A DNA stretch of 64,000 nucleotides from Corynespora cassiicola (lineage: Eukaryota > Ascomycota > Dothideomycetes > Pleosporales > Corynesporascaceae): NCBI GenBank assembly GCA_022059125.1, contig JAEUWY010000002.1:3968001-4032000 (forward strand), given 5' to 3'. A program made the position numbers and the translations under genes. Shown here in pieces: positions 31,561 through 44,600 of this stretch. Each line of letters opens with the position of its first letter. Within the stretch, counting starts at the first letter, position 1. Under the pieces are notes generated by a model, which saw nothing but the letters and a program-made list of their open reading frames with translations, had not been told where the DNA came from and made no database searches.

Positions 31561-34500
31561 ATGTCGTATTTCAACAACCCCACCGCGGGGCAGACTAACG
31601 ACCGCGAAAACGACCCGTCCGCATCACATCTTCCCCCACCACAGCAACAGGCCCCGGCAGAGCTACAGGGAGATACACCTGTGCCCTCTCCGCGCATGGA
31701 CGGCCAGCTCAGTCGTGATGCCTCTCAAGAGAGGCCACGAACGAAGCCAGAGGGCTCGGCATACGCGAGCGTCTACCGGGCCCCTACTGCAGGCTCCTCT
31801 TCTGCGGGCCACGCTCAAGAACAACACCAGCATCACCAAATCCCCGATAGCACCGACGGAAGCCCCGACCACCCACCACCCGCCTACACTGAAGTTCCTG
31901 GCCAGATAGCCGACGACAGCCAGGACATTGGCACCAACGCCGAGATCGCCAACGATGGTCGTGTCAACATTCGCATCAACCAGAAGAACCGTCGCCTCTC
32001 GCAAATCATCGCCCCCCAGATCCAGCGCCAGCTCACTCGCGTCGATCAGGAGCCCGCTCCTCCGCCCCCATACGTCCCCGAGTTCCTTGGTGGTGCGCCT
32101 GGCCAGGAGCCGCCCCCGCCCCTGAACGTAGTCATACACGTCGTCGGCTCGAGAGGAGATGTGCAGCCGTTTGTTGCCCTGGGCAAGGTACTGAAGGAAA
32201 CATACGGCCATAGAGTGCGTCTGGCTACACACCCAACGTTCAAGACCTTTGTCACCGAGAATGGACTCGAGTTCTTCAGCATTGGCGGTGATCCTGCCGA
32301 GCTCATGGCATTCATGGTCAAGAACCCTGGGCTGATGCCTGGTTTCGAGACACTACGCAGTGGAGATGTGGGCAAGAGACGGAAGGGTATTGCCGAGATT
32401 CTGCGCGGAACCTGGAGGTCGTGTATCGAGACGGGCGACGGTCTCGGGATAGACCCCCTGAAGCAGAGCGTGGAGGAATGGATGGGCATCGAGGCGCAGC
32501 TGCCAGAGGAACTGAAGAAGCCCTTTGTAGCCGATGCCATCATTGCCAATCCTCCGAGTTTCGGTCATGTTCATTGTGCCGAAAAGTTGGGGATTCCTTT
32601 GCACATGATGTTCACGTAAGTTTTCTAGAGTGTGCACAGTTTTGCTGAGCTGACCAAACCCTCAGAATGCCGTGGTCGCCGACGCAGCAGTTCCCCCATC
32701 CTTTGGCGAATATTCAGGCGTCTAACGCCGACGCCAGCATCACCAACTTCATGTCTTACACTCTAGTAGACATGCTGACTTGGCAGGGCCTCGGCGATAT
32801 CATCAACCAGTTCCGCAAGCATAGCCTCGGACTAGATCCCATCAGTATGATCTGGGCCCCCAACATGTTGGCAAGGATGAAGATTCCTTATACGTACTGC
32901 TGGTAAGTCTCTTCCTATTCATACACGTACCTGCGCTCACATGTTGCAGGTCACCTGCTCTGATTCCGAAGCCCAAAGATTGGGCCAACCATATTTCCAT
33001 TTCTGGATTCTTTTTCCTCTCTCTGGCGCAAAACTACACCCCGGAACCGGCCCTTGCCGAGTTCCTCGCCGCAGGAGAGCCGCCGGTATACATTGGCTTT
33101 GGCTCCATCGTCGTCGATGATCCCAACGCAATGACAAACATGATCTTCGAGGCCGTAAAGCTTACAGGATGCCGAGCCCTGGTTTCAAAAGGCTGGGGTG
33201 GCCTTGGAGCTGACGAAATGGGTATACCCGAAGGTGTTTTTATGCTTGGAAACTGCCCCCACGACTGGCTTTTCAAGCACGTCTCTGCTGTCGTTCACCA
33301 TGGAGGAGCGGGAACGACTGCAGCCGGAATCGCGGCTGGACGGCCCACTGTCGTGGTGCCCTTTTTCGGCGACCAACCTTTTTGGGGCGCAATGACTGCC
33401 AAAGCTGGAGCCGGGCCTATGCCAATTCCTTATAAAGAACTGACTGCGGACAAGTTGGCGGGTGCCATCAATGAGGCACTCAAGCCAGAATCACTTGAGC
33501 GAGCCCAGGAGTTGTCTAACAAGATCAAGCAAGAACAGGGCAGTCAGAACGGCGCGCAGTCTTTCCATCAGATGCTCAAGTATGATGACCTTCGTTGCGC
33601 GGTTGCTCCAAAGCATCCCGCCGTCTGGAGGCTGAAGCGTACTCAAGTTCGATTGAGCGCAAGAGCTGCAACTGTTCTAGCCCAAGAAGGAGAGCTGAAC
33701 TTTTCTGAGCTCAAGCTATTTAGGCCACGGGAATACGAGACTGACGAGGGACCATGGGACCCCATCTCTGGAGGAGCCACCGCCATCATCGGCACCGCAA
33801 CTACCATGATGATGGGTGTTGCTGATTTTCCCATTGAAACGCTCAAGCTCCTAAATATCCACCCTGAATCCAAAGGCAAAGGAAAAGCCAAGGCGTCGGA
33901 GACAAGCTCAATTCCAGACGAATCGAAAAGGACGGGTCGTTCTACGGCTTCGCGGTCAACTACCCACACGCATGCATCTGCCTCTAGTAGCACATCGACA
34001 CTCCCAGGAGTGAATACGCCGGTGAGTTCTGCTAGTGGCGCCGCCAGAGCAAGCATAGATGCGCCCGAAGTTGTTTCGCCTGCCAGCCCCAGTACCCCTT
34101 CCCACCGTTCAGCTTTTGTAGCTTCGGCGCTTTCGGCATCGACCCAAGTCTCCAGATCCCCGTCTCGAGAGCGTGCCCATTGCCCCACAGACCGGTTCCG
34201 TCACGGGCGCACAAAGTCCGCCTCTGCGTCAGAATTTGGACGCTCAGAGACCGGATCGCAATCGACTTTCTCCGACAGACTACAAGGTATGAATGCAGAG
34301 GCTGCTGTCGGCACTGGCAAAGGGATTGGGAGGATTGTGGGAGCTGGTTTCAAATCCCCCATGGATTTCTCGTTGAATGTTGCCAAGGGCTTCCACAATG
34401 TGCCCAAACTCTATGGTGGTGAGGTGCGCCAAGTGGACAAGGTTACTGACTTGCAGAGTGGCATGAAGACAGCCGTCAAGGTAGGCATACACTTGTGCTG

Positions 34501-35897
34501 TAAGATAGTGTGCTAACGCCATGCAGGAATTTGGACTCGGGCTCTACGAAGGGATTTCTGGTCTTGTCACTGATCCGTACAAGGGAGCCAAGAAGGAGGG
34601 CGGCGTAGGCTTTATCAAGGGTGTGGGACGTGGTATTGCCGGTGTGCCCGTCAAAGTCATGGGCGGCTTCTTTTCCCTACCAGGCTACGCCATGAAAGGG
34701 TTGTATCAAGAGGCTATGAAGGACAAGGGTGCAAATGTGCAAAACTATATTATCGCAGCTCGCATATCCCAAGGCTACGACGAGGCCTCGACTATGTCTA
34801 CCCAGGAGCGTGCCGATATCGTCAATCGCTGGAAGTGCATTCGGCTGAATGTCAAGAAGAAGAAGAATCCCGGAGAAGAGCAACTGGAATCTTTGCATGC
34901 ATTCATGAATGATCGCAGAAAGAAGCGACATGAGCGCTGGAACAAAATCAACTCACACTTCAAGCATCCGGAAGCTAGACCCTCCTTTGAGGCAAGTTCT
35001 CACAACAGAAGCCATGCAGAGCTATCCAACGAGCGAGTTCCATCAGAAGTCCACGCAGACAGTTATTCCTCGTCTCTCCACCATGCCAATACGTTTCCGC
35101 GACCCACACCTTCTCACACCAAGCTGTCGCTCGAAGAGCAACAAATGGCCGCGGAGGAGGAAGAGGCCGAACGGCGCGAGTTCGAGGCCGCCATTGCAGC
35201 ATCTGTTTCGGAGACCTCGCGCGGTAATGCCGAAGAAGACGAATTCATCGCTCGCGCCATTCGCGCCTCTCTCGCCGAGCTCCAGCGTCCTTCCTCACAG
35301 GATGAGGATGAAGAAGAGGCCCTCAAAAGAGCCATGCGCGCCAGCGTCGAAGAAGCCGGGAAGAGCGGAGCGAGCGAGGAAGAGAAGCGCCTCATTGAAG
35401 AAACGCTGCGGCATTCGCTCATGGAGACGCGCAAGAAAAAGGGCAGCGACTCGGAGTGGGACGACAGCGACACGGAAGACGATGAGGAGTACCAGCGCAT
35501 CATTGCCGAGAGCAAGGAACTTGCGCACCTACAGCAGAACCATCCAAGCGAGTATCAGGCCGCTGCCGGCGCCCAGCAATCAGGCGTAGTCGACTCCGCC
35601 GCTGCCGCTGAAGAAGAAGAAGCACTTAAGAAAGCGCTCGAGGAGAGCGCAAAGCAAGAACACAGACCCGCCGCCGTGGCTGCCGAAGACGAAGAAGAAG
35701 CGCTCAGAAAGGTCTTGGAGGAAAGCGAGAAGGCGGAGCGCGAGCGCCTGTCTGAAGTGGAGCGCCAGAAGACGGAGGAGGATATCGTCATGGAGTATGT
35801 CAAGAAGCAGAGCTTGGCCGAGGAGGAGCATAGGCGCAGGCTCACGCAGGGGCGCGATGCGGCAGGAGAGAGCTCTGGGGGTGCGGGCCCCCCCTAG
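31561..35897 (+). CDS. GT1/GT28-like UDP-glycosyltransferase with PPxY and ubiquitin-interacting motifs
   Basis: Exons 31561-32615, 32666-32902, 32950-34480 and 34527-35897 give 1397 aa. Residues 1-185 are disordered, with PPPAYTE and PPPPYVPEF PY motifs. The glycosyltransferase begins at LNVVIHVVGSRGDVQPFVAL (about 188) and its donor site is HHGGAGTTAAGIAAGRPTVV (about 548), as in sterol 3-beta-glucosyltransferases. Unlike Atg26 it has no GRAM or PH domain in front. A Ser-rich linker leads to a glycine-patterned region (GFIKGVGRGIAGVPVKVMGG, about 970) reminiscent of the C-terminal region of Vps13/Atg2 proteins. From about 1154 come up to seven ubiquitin-interacting-motif-like helices, the clearest being EEDEFIARAIRASLAEL, DEEEALKRAMRASVEEA and AEEEEALKKALEESAKQ. 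Likely substrate is a sterol or other lipid (inference). Confidence 0.9.
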
Positions 35898-36272
35898 GTG
35901 GAAGTAGACGTTTTGTTACCCAACCAACACGATGATACCCACTTATGACGAGCACATTTAGAAGCTGGGTCTTTTTTAGTGTATGGATATGATGATTGTA
36001 GATGCTACTGTCGTTCCAATTATGCGTTTGGTACTTGTATTTCCATGACTTAATGAAATAGAATGGAGACGTGGATGCCACTGTGTATATGCAATAGGTT
36101 GCGAGCCGTGGGTCTGTCTCATCCTATACATGCATTAGGTAGATGATTGCTTTCATCTGCGGCCAAGCTAGAGCATCCAAACTGTGGATGGAATCGTACG
36201 GGCCCCACGACGACGACCACTCCATCACCAAACATGGACAGATCGGTGGAAACTCACATCACACCACATTCC
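35898..36272. other. Intergenic region between convergent genes
   Basis: Short AT-richer 3' flanks of the glycosyltransferase and the HET gene; nothing else seen. Confidence 0.6.
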
Positions 36273-38519
36273 CTACACAATCGTGATTTCTCTACACGGC
36301 AGCCCCAGCGCCAACGCCTCCCCATGCATGACCCCATACACAAACGCCTCACCCACGAGGCGATACTCATTCCCACCGGCCATAGGCCTAAGCACAAACG
36401 GTACATTCCCGCCATGCAAGATCCACACCTCATCCCCCTCTTGCAGCGACCTCGGCCCCGTGCCCAGATAATCTAGGCGCGTCGAGAAGAGGCGCCTACG
36501 CCTCCCGCCGCTCTGGTCAAACTCGTGCTGCAGCTGCGCGAGCCCAATGGGCGAGTATGTGCCGTTGAACATGCTTTCGACAACGGTGCCGAGGCGCTTC
36601 TTGTATCGGGCGAGCGAGTAGGGTGAGGTGGGGGGCTCGAGGTCGAGTAGGGTGTTCCACTCTGGGTATATCGAGTCGGAGAGGGGCGAGTGGTGGGGCT
36701 GGAACTCGTCTGCGCTGGACCAGGGCGTGAGGCGGTGGCGGATCTGCAGGTTGAGGATGTAGTCGATGAAGAGCTCGCCTGTGCTCGAGGGGGCTGGGTA
36801 CATCTTGTTGTATGTATCTGTGGTGAGTGTGCGCCAGAGGACTTCCATGCGTGAGGGATTGTAGCCTTTCTTCTTGGCGGGGTTGGGGTAGGGGAGTTGG
36901 AGCCAGAGGGCGAGTTTGACGATGCTCGCCCATGATGCGGAAGGGTCGGCGGATTCGTTTTGGAGGACCGAGGTTTGGTCAATAACGTCCAGCTGGTAAC
37001 CTTGCACGTCCAGCTCGCCGTCATCCATGCTCGACTGGTTGATATCCCACCGGGGCCCTCCGGCAGCTTTCCAAAAACCCGGCCCGCGAAAGCGGAGCGG
37101 ATACGGATCTAGTTGTGCACTGTAATCGGGGACCCAGGAAGGAAGGCCACGAATCCTGGTGCTCGATATGTCTTGAACGTGTGACAGTAGGGAGAGGTTC
37201 TTGTAGGTTGTCAATAGAGCGCATGCCGCTTCGGTGTAAACCTGCTGGACGCTCTTGTTGTAATTCGGAGTCAATGTCATAGGCTGCGTTCTAAAAGGCT
37301 CCATTTTTCGGTCGGCAAGGCCCAGAAAGGCGTATATTTTGTCTCTAGAATCCGTAGATTTTGAGAAGCGGTGCGTCTCTATTAAAACACGCAGAGGAGG
37401 CTTTTCGTTTGTCTCTCCGTCTGCGTGATGTTTGGAGGCGATTTTGAGCCGTGTAGCATCAAGATAGGCAGGGCCCACACCGACCCCTAGGCTTGACTTG
37501 AGAAGGCGCTTGTAGATGCCGGGATTCTTCTTTATGGCCGCGACGTGCTTCATCTTGTCTGTATGCAGATGATGATACCACCTTGTCCGTTTGATGAACC
37601 ACAACGTCTTGGACATCATCTCCCAATCGAAAGATTTGGTCCCACAAATAACGCGCGCCGACTTTGCGAGTGCAATCTCCTGAACGACCTGTATGTGACG
37701 TTAGTATGGCAAGATTAATGGATGCGTATTACTTGCCCATGCTCGCTTGAACCAGGGCCTGTTGATGAGAGCGATGAACCCCAACCAGTTGTGAAAGGTC
37801 AGGCGTGGAAAATGACACTGTTTGGCGAGAGAGGGATCGTAAAACGATGTATAAGGAACGGAAGACCATTCCTCTTCAGGTATTGCGGCGACCCGTTGTA
37901 TGGTAGTGAGCGCATCCAAAGTAAACTCGTCCTCCTTTCCGAGCCAGACAATAACGCTCTTTGCCTTTTGGAAGATGTCTGCCATCTTTGCGACTTGCGA
38001 ATTTCTCTCCAAGATATCGCTTTGATTCAGACATAGAGCATCAATCCAGTAGTACTTTGGCGTGGAGAAGAAGCTTTGGGTGTTGACGGAACTGGCCAGC
38101 ATGCGCAGTGCATCACGGAGGTTGGATGTGACCTTTATGATGCGACCATCGCAAACAATGGAATGTCTGCGCGATAGCACCCTTTCGACAGATTCAAAGT
38201 CTCGTGATGAAGCATCATTGTGAGACGAGACGGGATCTGCAGTTACCAGCTGGCCGGCCCGGCATTTCGAGCTGGAGGCTGATTTGGCCAGAGGAGTGTT
38301 TGGATCGCCCCAAGTGTACGATAATGCCTGGAACGTGGGTGCATCCTGCAGCTCAAACGCTTTCAAGGAACACTCGACAGTCTTCTTGTCAGGCGAAGGC
38401 TTGAGTTCCAACAGACGTACAGACGTGGGGGAGGGCAGGGGGGTGTAGCGATAGCTGCCGAGCAAGAACTGGAGGTTCTGTGTAATGCGGACATGGCGGA
38501 AAATGCCCCGTAGCCTCAT
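36273..38519 (-). CDS. HET-domain (heterokaryon incompatibility-type) protein
   Basis: Exons 38519-37737 and 37688-36273 give 732 aa. The HET domain spans about residues 40-290: SVRLLELKPS, FQALSYTWGD, an inserted Ser-rich loop, then YYWIDALCLNQSDILERNSQ, QKAKSVIVWLGKE, and NRPWFKRAW joined to VVQEIALAKSARVICG. The 48-nt intron lies between RAW and VVQE, starts GCAAGT and ends CACATACAG with an ACTAAC branch site, so it is a GC-AG intron; the nearby GT would put the next exon out of frame. The remainder has LRVLIETHRFSKSTDSRDKI, YAFLGLADR and RGLPSWVPDYSA, typical of this family. HET proteins act in non-self recognition and programmed cell death in fungi; most copies in a genome have no known partner. 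Confidence 0.92.
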
Positions 38520-39132
38520 CGAGTCATGTGGTTCTGTTCAGGGTGGAGATGAGGCTAGATATGCAAGGCCATTGCTGCCACAGGTGCTTGAGATGTCGAG
38601 ATGACTGGTAGAGCCAAGGTGCAAGTTGCTGATGGGACAGGGGCTAATTTGGCCGAGGTACGCCAAGCCTCATTGGTGGGAGGAGCGCGATGCCAGAACG
38701 GATGGATGATGGAGCCTTTTCACGGCCAGTTACTGGGACGAGTGAGGAAACAGACGTGTGCACATAGGTACCTTGGCCTTGGGAGTTGAATCATGTGGTT
38801 GCGAGCATGTCCGTACCGACAGCTTGACGCGTCTAACAGCGCGACAGACAAGAAAAATAGAATATCCAAACAGACGCGTCTACCCCCCAGCATGCCTTGG
38901 GAGGAAAGAAGGGTTTGGCCGTGTTGATTTCCCTTGTAGGAAGGTTTCACGCGTCATAGGGCTGGCTGACTAACCGAGCGGGGCCGCCTTCTTCAACCAC
39001 CTGGACCATCGTCACAATGGTTCCCACATTTTGAAAAACCTTCCTCAGCCTGCCCTGCCACCGGCGAAATGGTCGGTGTCAGATTCTCCCTTCCGGCACC
39101 TTATAAGTGACCTACTGCTACCCCGTTGTGTC
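38520..39132. other. Divergent intergenic region
   Basis: Shared upstream region of the HET gene (-) and the 260-aa gene (+). No coding sequence seen. Confidence 0.6.
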
Positions 39133-39915
39133 ATGACAAGCATGGCCTTTTCACGACGCCTGGATGTCAGCGACCTTGACGTGGCTCTCCCCGACGATGA
39201 GCTGCCAGACTACGATGCCGCTGCTGCACCTGCTTACAGGCCGGAAGACTATGACGTTCCGCTGCAAACCTATCATCTGCGCCAGATCAACCGCAAACTC
39301 CAGATATTCGTGCCACTAGGCCCACTACCCTCCCCGTCATACAAGGTTCGCTACAATGGCGCATCGCGCATCTTTTCAAAGAAGCCTCAGATGGAGTTGG
39401 TCCGTTGCCAGTACGCGAATGCGGTCGAAGATGGGGCTGCATCCCTGTGCTTTGTCAACGACGGGCCCCTGCCGTGGAGACCCAGGGCACAGTTTACTCA
39501 TTTCGAGCCAGGTGGACCCAAGACGCATGCCATGGAGTCAAGAAACTTTTCAGATTGGACCGTTGCATTTGAAGGAACCAGCTATGTATGGGCGCTCGAA
39601 GCCAGGCCCATTTCTCTGGCACTGAGCGAAAAGGCCACTGGCTTGATTGTGGCGCGCTTCATATATTCAGCACGTGGGACGCTTGCCAAAGACGGGGCCG
39701 AAGTGGGAGAGCTGGTCATCTACCCTGATGTCTTATCACTGACGGCGCAAGGCGTGGAGAGAATCTTGGGCGGGTTACTGGTTGCAGTTGCCCACATGAA
39801 GAACATGGGACGGCATTACTGGAACGAAAACGGACCAGCGCGGGCCAACTCGTTGCCTCGCGAGCCTCTGGCCATGAGCAACCGAGCAGCATCCGTGAGT
39901 TATTCCAATGTCTAG
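39133..39915 (+). CDS. Conserved-looking hypothetical protein
   Basis: A single exon of 260 aa from MTSMAFSRRLDVSDLDVALP. The upstream in-frame ATG at 39031 would add 34 residues with promoter-like composition and was not used. An acidic start with an APAYRPEDYD segment precedes a beta-rich body: YHLRQINRKLQIFVPLG, KPQMELVRCQYANAVE, then DWTVAFEGTSYVWALEARPI, LIVARFIYSARGTLAKDGA, and GELVIYPDVLSLTAQGVERI. The alternation of strands and the Trp-containing WALE segment recall tubby/LURP-one-like folds seen in fungal proteins of unknown function, a tentative comparison only. The C-terminus is polar. No partner or pathway is suggested by the neighbours. Confidence 0.72.
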   Translation: MTSMAFSRRLDVSDLDVALPDDELPDYDAAAAPAYRPEDYDVPLQTYHLRQINRKLQIFVPLGPLPSPSYKVRYNGASRIFSKKPQMELVRCQYANAVEDGAASLCFVNDGPLPWRPRAQFTHFEPGGPKTHAMESRNFSDWTVAFEGTSYVWALEARPISLALSEKATGLIVARFIYSARGTLAKDGAEVGELVIYPDVLSLTAQGVERILGGLLVAVAHMKNMGRHYWNENGPARANSLPREPLAMSNRAASVSYSNV

Positions 39916-41693
39916 AGATGGATTGGGCACCAGGCGGGCCGATTCTGGAGCGCTGGAACGCTGGAGCGATGCTGCGGGCCGCTGCTCTCCCGTGATGATC
40001 CGACCCGATCCGACCGCATGGGGTTTCCCATGACATTCGGAGCATGTACGATGGGCTCGCGATGCCAACGTGCAGAGACATGGATGGGTTTGTCTTCAGA
40101 CGTCTGGAACACGTGCCGGATGAAGCAAGCGGTAGATTGAAATGGAACGCCGGCAGGCCGCGGAGAGAATGTACTATTGTGGAACAGTGCCCACACTGCT
40201 CTCGTCGTTTCAACAGCGTGGCCATGTCTGAGTGCCCGTGCCTGCCTATGCAAACGTCTGACACCACAGCCTCTCCGCACAGACTAGGCGGGGGATATGG
40301 CTGGCGAGGAGTGCACAAAGGCGGCCGTGACGAATTGGGGTCATGTCGGCGCCATTGTGGGTGGCGAAATGGTCCAGCTAGCAGAGACAGCGGTCCGGGC
40401 CGCGCAAACCACGGTCCAACGGCCATGCTTCCCAGACGTCTGTTGTGACAGACGACAGCGACGGTGGAGGGTTGACAGCCTCGCGCAGAGGATGGTGTCC
40501 ACGGTGCCGCGCAGAGGGTGGTGTTGCGGGCCGGTGGAGATGAGGAAGGCTGCGAGGCGATTGGCAACAGGGTTCCCGCGTCGCTGGAGGGCCTGTCAGC
40601 ACTGCCCAAGCGAAAAGACCATGTTCTCGACCGCAGCGTCTCATCCCATCTGCCGATCTGCCCTGCCCTCCGGCCACGGCGATCGCTGAAAGAACGCCCA
40701 TCTCCCAGGAACGACAGCTGGCCTCCGCCGCCAAGCCGCTCCGCCCGTGTCCCGTCCCAGTGAGTGGGCTGCGCTACACGCGCCGTCGTGGCCTGCGAGA
40801 GTGTCTCTTTGGGGATGCGCCGGGCACGCTCTGGAGGTGCGCGGGGGTGCGCCGGGGGGTGCAGCAGCGGGACGCGGCATGCGATTGTGCGAATTGGCAT
40901 GGCACGACTCGGGCCCACCCCCCCCTTGCTGGTCTTGCTGGTCTTGCTGGTCTGGGCATCCTTTGATCAACTGAGTTGCTGCTAGTCCGGGGATGGCTGT
41001 CCGTGGAGGCGAGCCGTGGGTAAGCTGGGCCAGGCAGAGCTGCCAGGCCGCGTCTGCTGAGCGAGCGCAGAAGCCGTCTAGCACGCCTGCCTCTGTGCTG
41101 CACGCCCTCAAATTCTTCCGGGCCTCCCAGCGAGTGCTTTTCCTTTCGGTACAGCGCGCGCGACGGCGGAAGCACGCGGCGCTCGGCTTCTCTCCCCCCC
41201 AGCTCGCACCTCTCCTCTCTTGTCCTCTACTGCTGTGCGGCTGTACCTCCCCCATACACTCCTCGCCATACCCACCCTCTGCTCTTCACGCTCGCTCGAC
41301 CTCACCCGACCCTCGCCCGCCTGCCCGTCCCTTCTCAGTCCTCTCCCTGTCCCCCTCATGGGCGGCGAGCCTCCTACTCGCAAACCTCAGCCCGTGTAGT
41401 TTGCGACTCTCAGCTCCGTTGCGCCTACCTCCTCCCCCGGCCGCACCCCAGATCGTCCCCACGTAACTCCTGCGGATCAATCTCACGCCGCCACCGCCGC
41501 CGCGCGAAGCAGAGTTGCTGCCGCTCCACCCTTCGAGGAATGGGACTCTGACACTCGCCCTCGCTCTCTTTCCCACCGTTCCCCGTGGTCTCGCGCTGCT
41601 CCTCGCATTGCTCGTATTCGCCGTCGGCCCCGGTCGCGCCGCCTCGCTGCGGCCTCCCACGACGACGCCCCGTGTGGTGTGCCCATCGGTGCC
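39916..41693. other. Long GC-rich upstream region of the histidine kinase
   Basis: About 1.8 kb without a supported gene. It contains three copies of a 9-bp unit (CTTGCTGGT) at 40925-40951 and pyrimidine-rich stretches at about 41190-41600, typical of a long fungal promoter or leader. Frames here are Pro/Arg/Ser-rich shadows. Confidence 0.55.
40925..40951. repeat. 9-bp tandem repeat CTTGCTGGT x3
   Basis: Three perfect copies in the region upstream of the histidine kinase. Confidence 0.9.
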
Positions 41694-44600
41694 ATGGTCA
41701 AGATGCGGATTCCCATCCGGGAGCAATTGGGATGTCTGGTGCTGCTGGCCTCGTTGATCGGCCTGGCCGTCGTGGCCATTGCAACCTGGGTATGAAGACC
41801 CAAAGGCTCGTGTCTGGCTGCTAACATGGCATAGGTGACAAACCACAACTTTGTGCTTGGGATACGCTCCACTCGCCTGTCCCTCACTGCATCGCTCAAG
41901 TCAGCTCAATTGTCATCCAACCTGCTGCTGATGCAGTCTACTGTCAGGCAGACGGCCACCCGCCTTGCCATCCAGTCCGCCCTGCAGCGCTACTACAATG
42001 ACCACAACAATACGGAGCGGAACTGGTCGCGGACCCGCGACGATTTCCAGGCCGTCTTCTCGGGCGACGTTGACAGCCGACTGTCTGTACAAGCGAGGAT
42101 CTACCGCTCGAACACTTCCGAGTTCGCACTGTTCAACTCGACTGCAGACAGCATGCTTGGCCTGCCTCTGCCCTATCAGACCCAGGACGGCCAGAATGCT
42201 GCCTTTGGAGTGGGCGACAATGGCTACATCCCAGAACTCTATCCCAGATTCAGAACCTTGTCAGTCACGTACAATGCCACTTACAATCGCACGATCGCAG
42301 AGTACCAGGGTCGAGTCATCGATCAACATAGTTTCTTATTCTCCGGGCCTTACCGAGTCAACAATAGCCTGAGCCTCGTCTCCATCACGATGCCCATTAT
42401 CAACAACACATCCAACATCGAAACTTTGGGTTGGCTGACCACTGTCTTGGATGCCTCGCTCATCGGCGATGTCGTCGAGGCCATGGAGGGACTGGACGAC
42501 TCCGGCCTCACCATGATCTTCGGCCCGAACAATGCCACCAACAAGTTCTCACAGGGAGTCTTGTACAACTCTGCCAATCCCGATCCCCCGGACCAAGCGA
42601 CCGTTCGATTCCTGTTGCCCCCGACAAACAGGACCGATCTGAAGAGGCACGGAGCATATGATGAGTCGTTGCGGCCCCCTCCGTTTGAATGGACCCAGTT
42701 CCCTGTAATCCGGAGGGGTTTCACCCAATCGACAGGAGCAACGAACAATGCCGGCAGCATGGTTTCCACCCATAACGAAGAGGACAGCAACGTCGCTGTC
42801 GGTTTTGCCATTGTCAACAGTTCCATGGTGGACTGGATGGTTGTTGTCGAACAGTCGCACAAGGAAGTATGGGCGCCCATCACCCGTCTCCGCAATCTCA
42901 TCATAGCCTGTGTGTTTGGCACCATGGGTGGCATGATGCTGCTGGCCTTTCCCGTCGCTCACTATTCCAGCCGGCCCATCAGACGTCTTCGAGATGCCAC
43001 TAGGAAGTCTGTTTCTCCGCACCTCTTTGAAGACGACGGCCTGGGGTCTCAACGAGACGGGGACGATGACGATCACGACACTGCACTGGCCCGTAAGGAG
43101 GGCTGGTTCGGCCAAATCGTGCATTACCGCCGCAACCAGAAAGCCACCCGAGCGGAGCGGAGAGACGAGGAGCGGAGACGCCAGTTCCGCATTCCCGGAA
43201 AAGTCAAGGACCGTAAGCACTTTATCCACGACGAGCTCACCGACCTCACCAAGACTTTTAATGAAATGACCGACGAGCTCATGATGCAATATGAGAAACT
43301 GGAGGAACGGGTCCAACAACGCACCGCCGAGCTGGAGCAGAGCAAGAAGGCGGCCGAGGCAGCGAATGAGAGTAAGACTCTATTCATCGCCAACATATCG
43401 CACGAGCTCAAGACCCCGCTCAACGGGATCCTGGGGATGTGCGCCGTGTGTATGTCTGAAGACGATCCTGTCAAATTGAGGCGCTCGCTCGGCATCATAT
43501 ACAAGAGCGGCGATCTGCTGCTTAATCTATTAACCGATCTCCTAACCTTTAGCAAAAACCAAGTCGGCCAGCACTTGAGCTTGGACGAAAAAGAGTTTCG
43601 GTTGCGAGATATTAGCTCCCAAGTCCTTGCCATCTTCGAGCGGCAGGCCAAGGAGGGTGGCATCAATCTCAAGGTGCTATTCGAAGGGCCGTACGATGCA
43701 AACTTGGATGAGAGCGGACGACCAAACCAGCGCGGCGATCTCGGTCCATTTGGGCTGGGCCGCCTCAAGGACATGATTCTCTATGGCGACCAGCATAGGA
43801 TCCTGCAAGTCGTCATCAATCTCGTCTCCAACAGTCTCAAATTTACTCCCAAAGGGGGCTCCGTGGTCATCACCATTCGCTGCACGGGGGAAACTCACAT
43901 GTCAGATAGCCGGAAAGCGTCGCTGCAATCGCGGCAGAGCTCGATGCGTAATTCCAAGACCAGAGTGCGGGCCTCCAGCTCAGAAGTTGGCTCGATTTCG
44001 ATATCAACGCCCAACCAGTTCGATACTGCCAATGCCATAAACGCCTACGACAAGAGTGCATATGCCCACGTCATGGCCCAGGAAAGAGCCCCGACGCCGC
44101 CCCCAGGGCGATGGCTGGCCTTTGAATTCGAGGTCGAGGACACTGGCCCTGGCATACCCGAAAAACTCCACGATAAAATCTTCGAGCCGTTTGTGCAGGG
44201 TGACTTGGGCCTGAGCAAGAAATATGGCGGGACTGGACTGGGTCTGAGCATCTGCTCGCAGCTTGCCGGGCTGATGAAGGGCACAATCCAGCTGAAGAGC
44301 GAGGTCGGCCACGGCAGCATCTTTACCATGTCCATTCCACTCAAGCACCTCACTAGCCGTGCTGACAGCACTGCCAGCTCGAGCAACGTCAACTTGGGCG
44401 ACCAGAGTGCCCGCCAAAGCATGTCCATGGAGGAGACGAGGGGCCGGGGCAACGACGACGCCCTCTCTATACAATCCACCACGAGCAACACAGTCGGCAA
44501 CCCTCCGGCGAGCGGACCTGTGTCATTTGAGTCCGATTCGAAACCGCGTTTGGTGGGTCTCAGTCAACCCTTTTTCGCGTCAAATGCTCCGTTGGAGTCG

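Noticed and set aside
40641..41255. 204-codon minus-strand frame upstream of the kinase
   Set aside because: Gly/Arg/Ser/Gln-rich, includes the QDQQDQQ shadow of a 9-bp repeat; no protein character.
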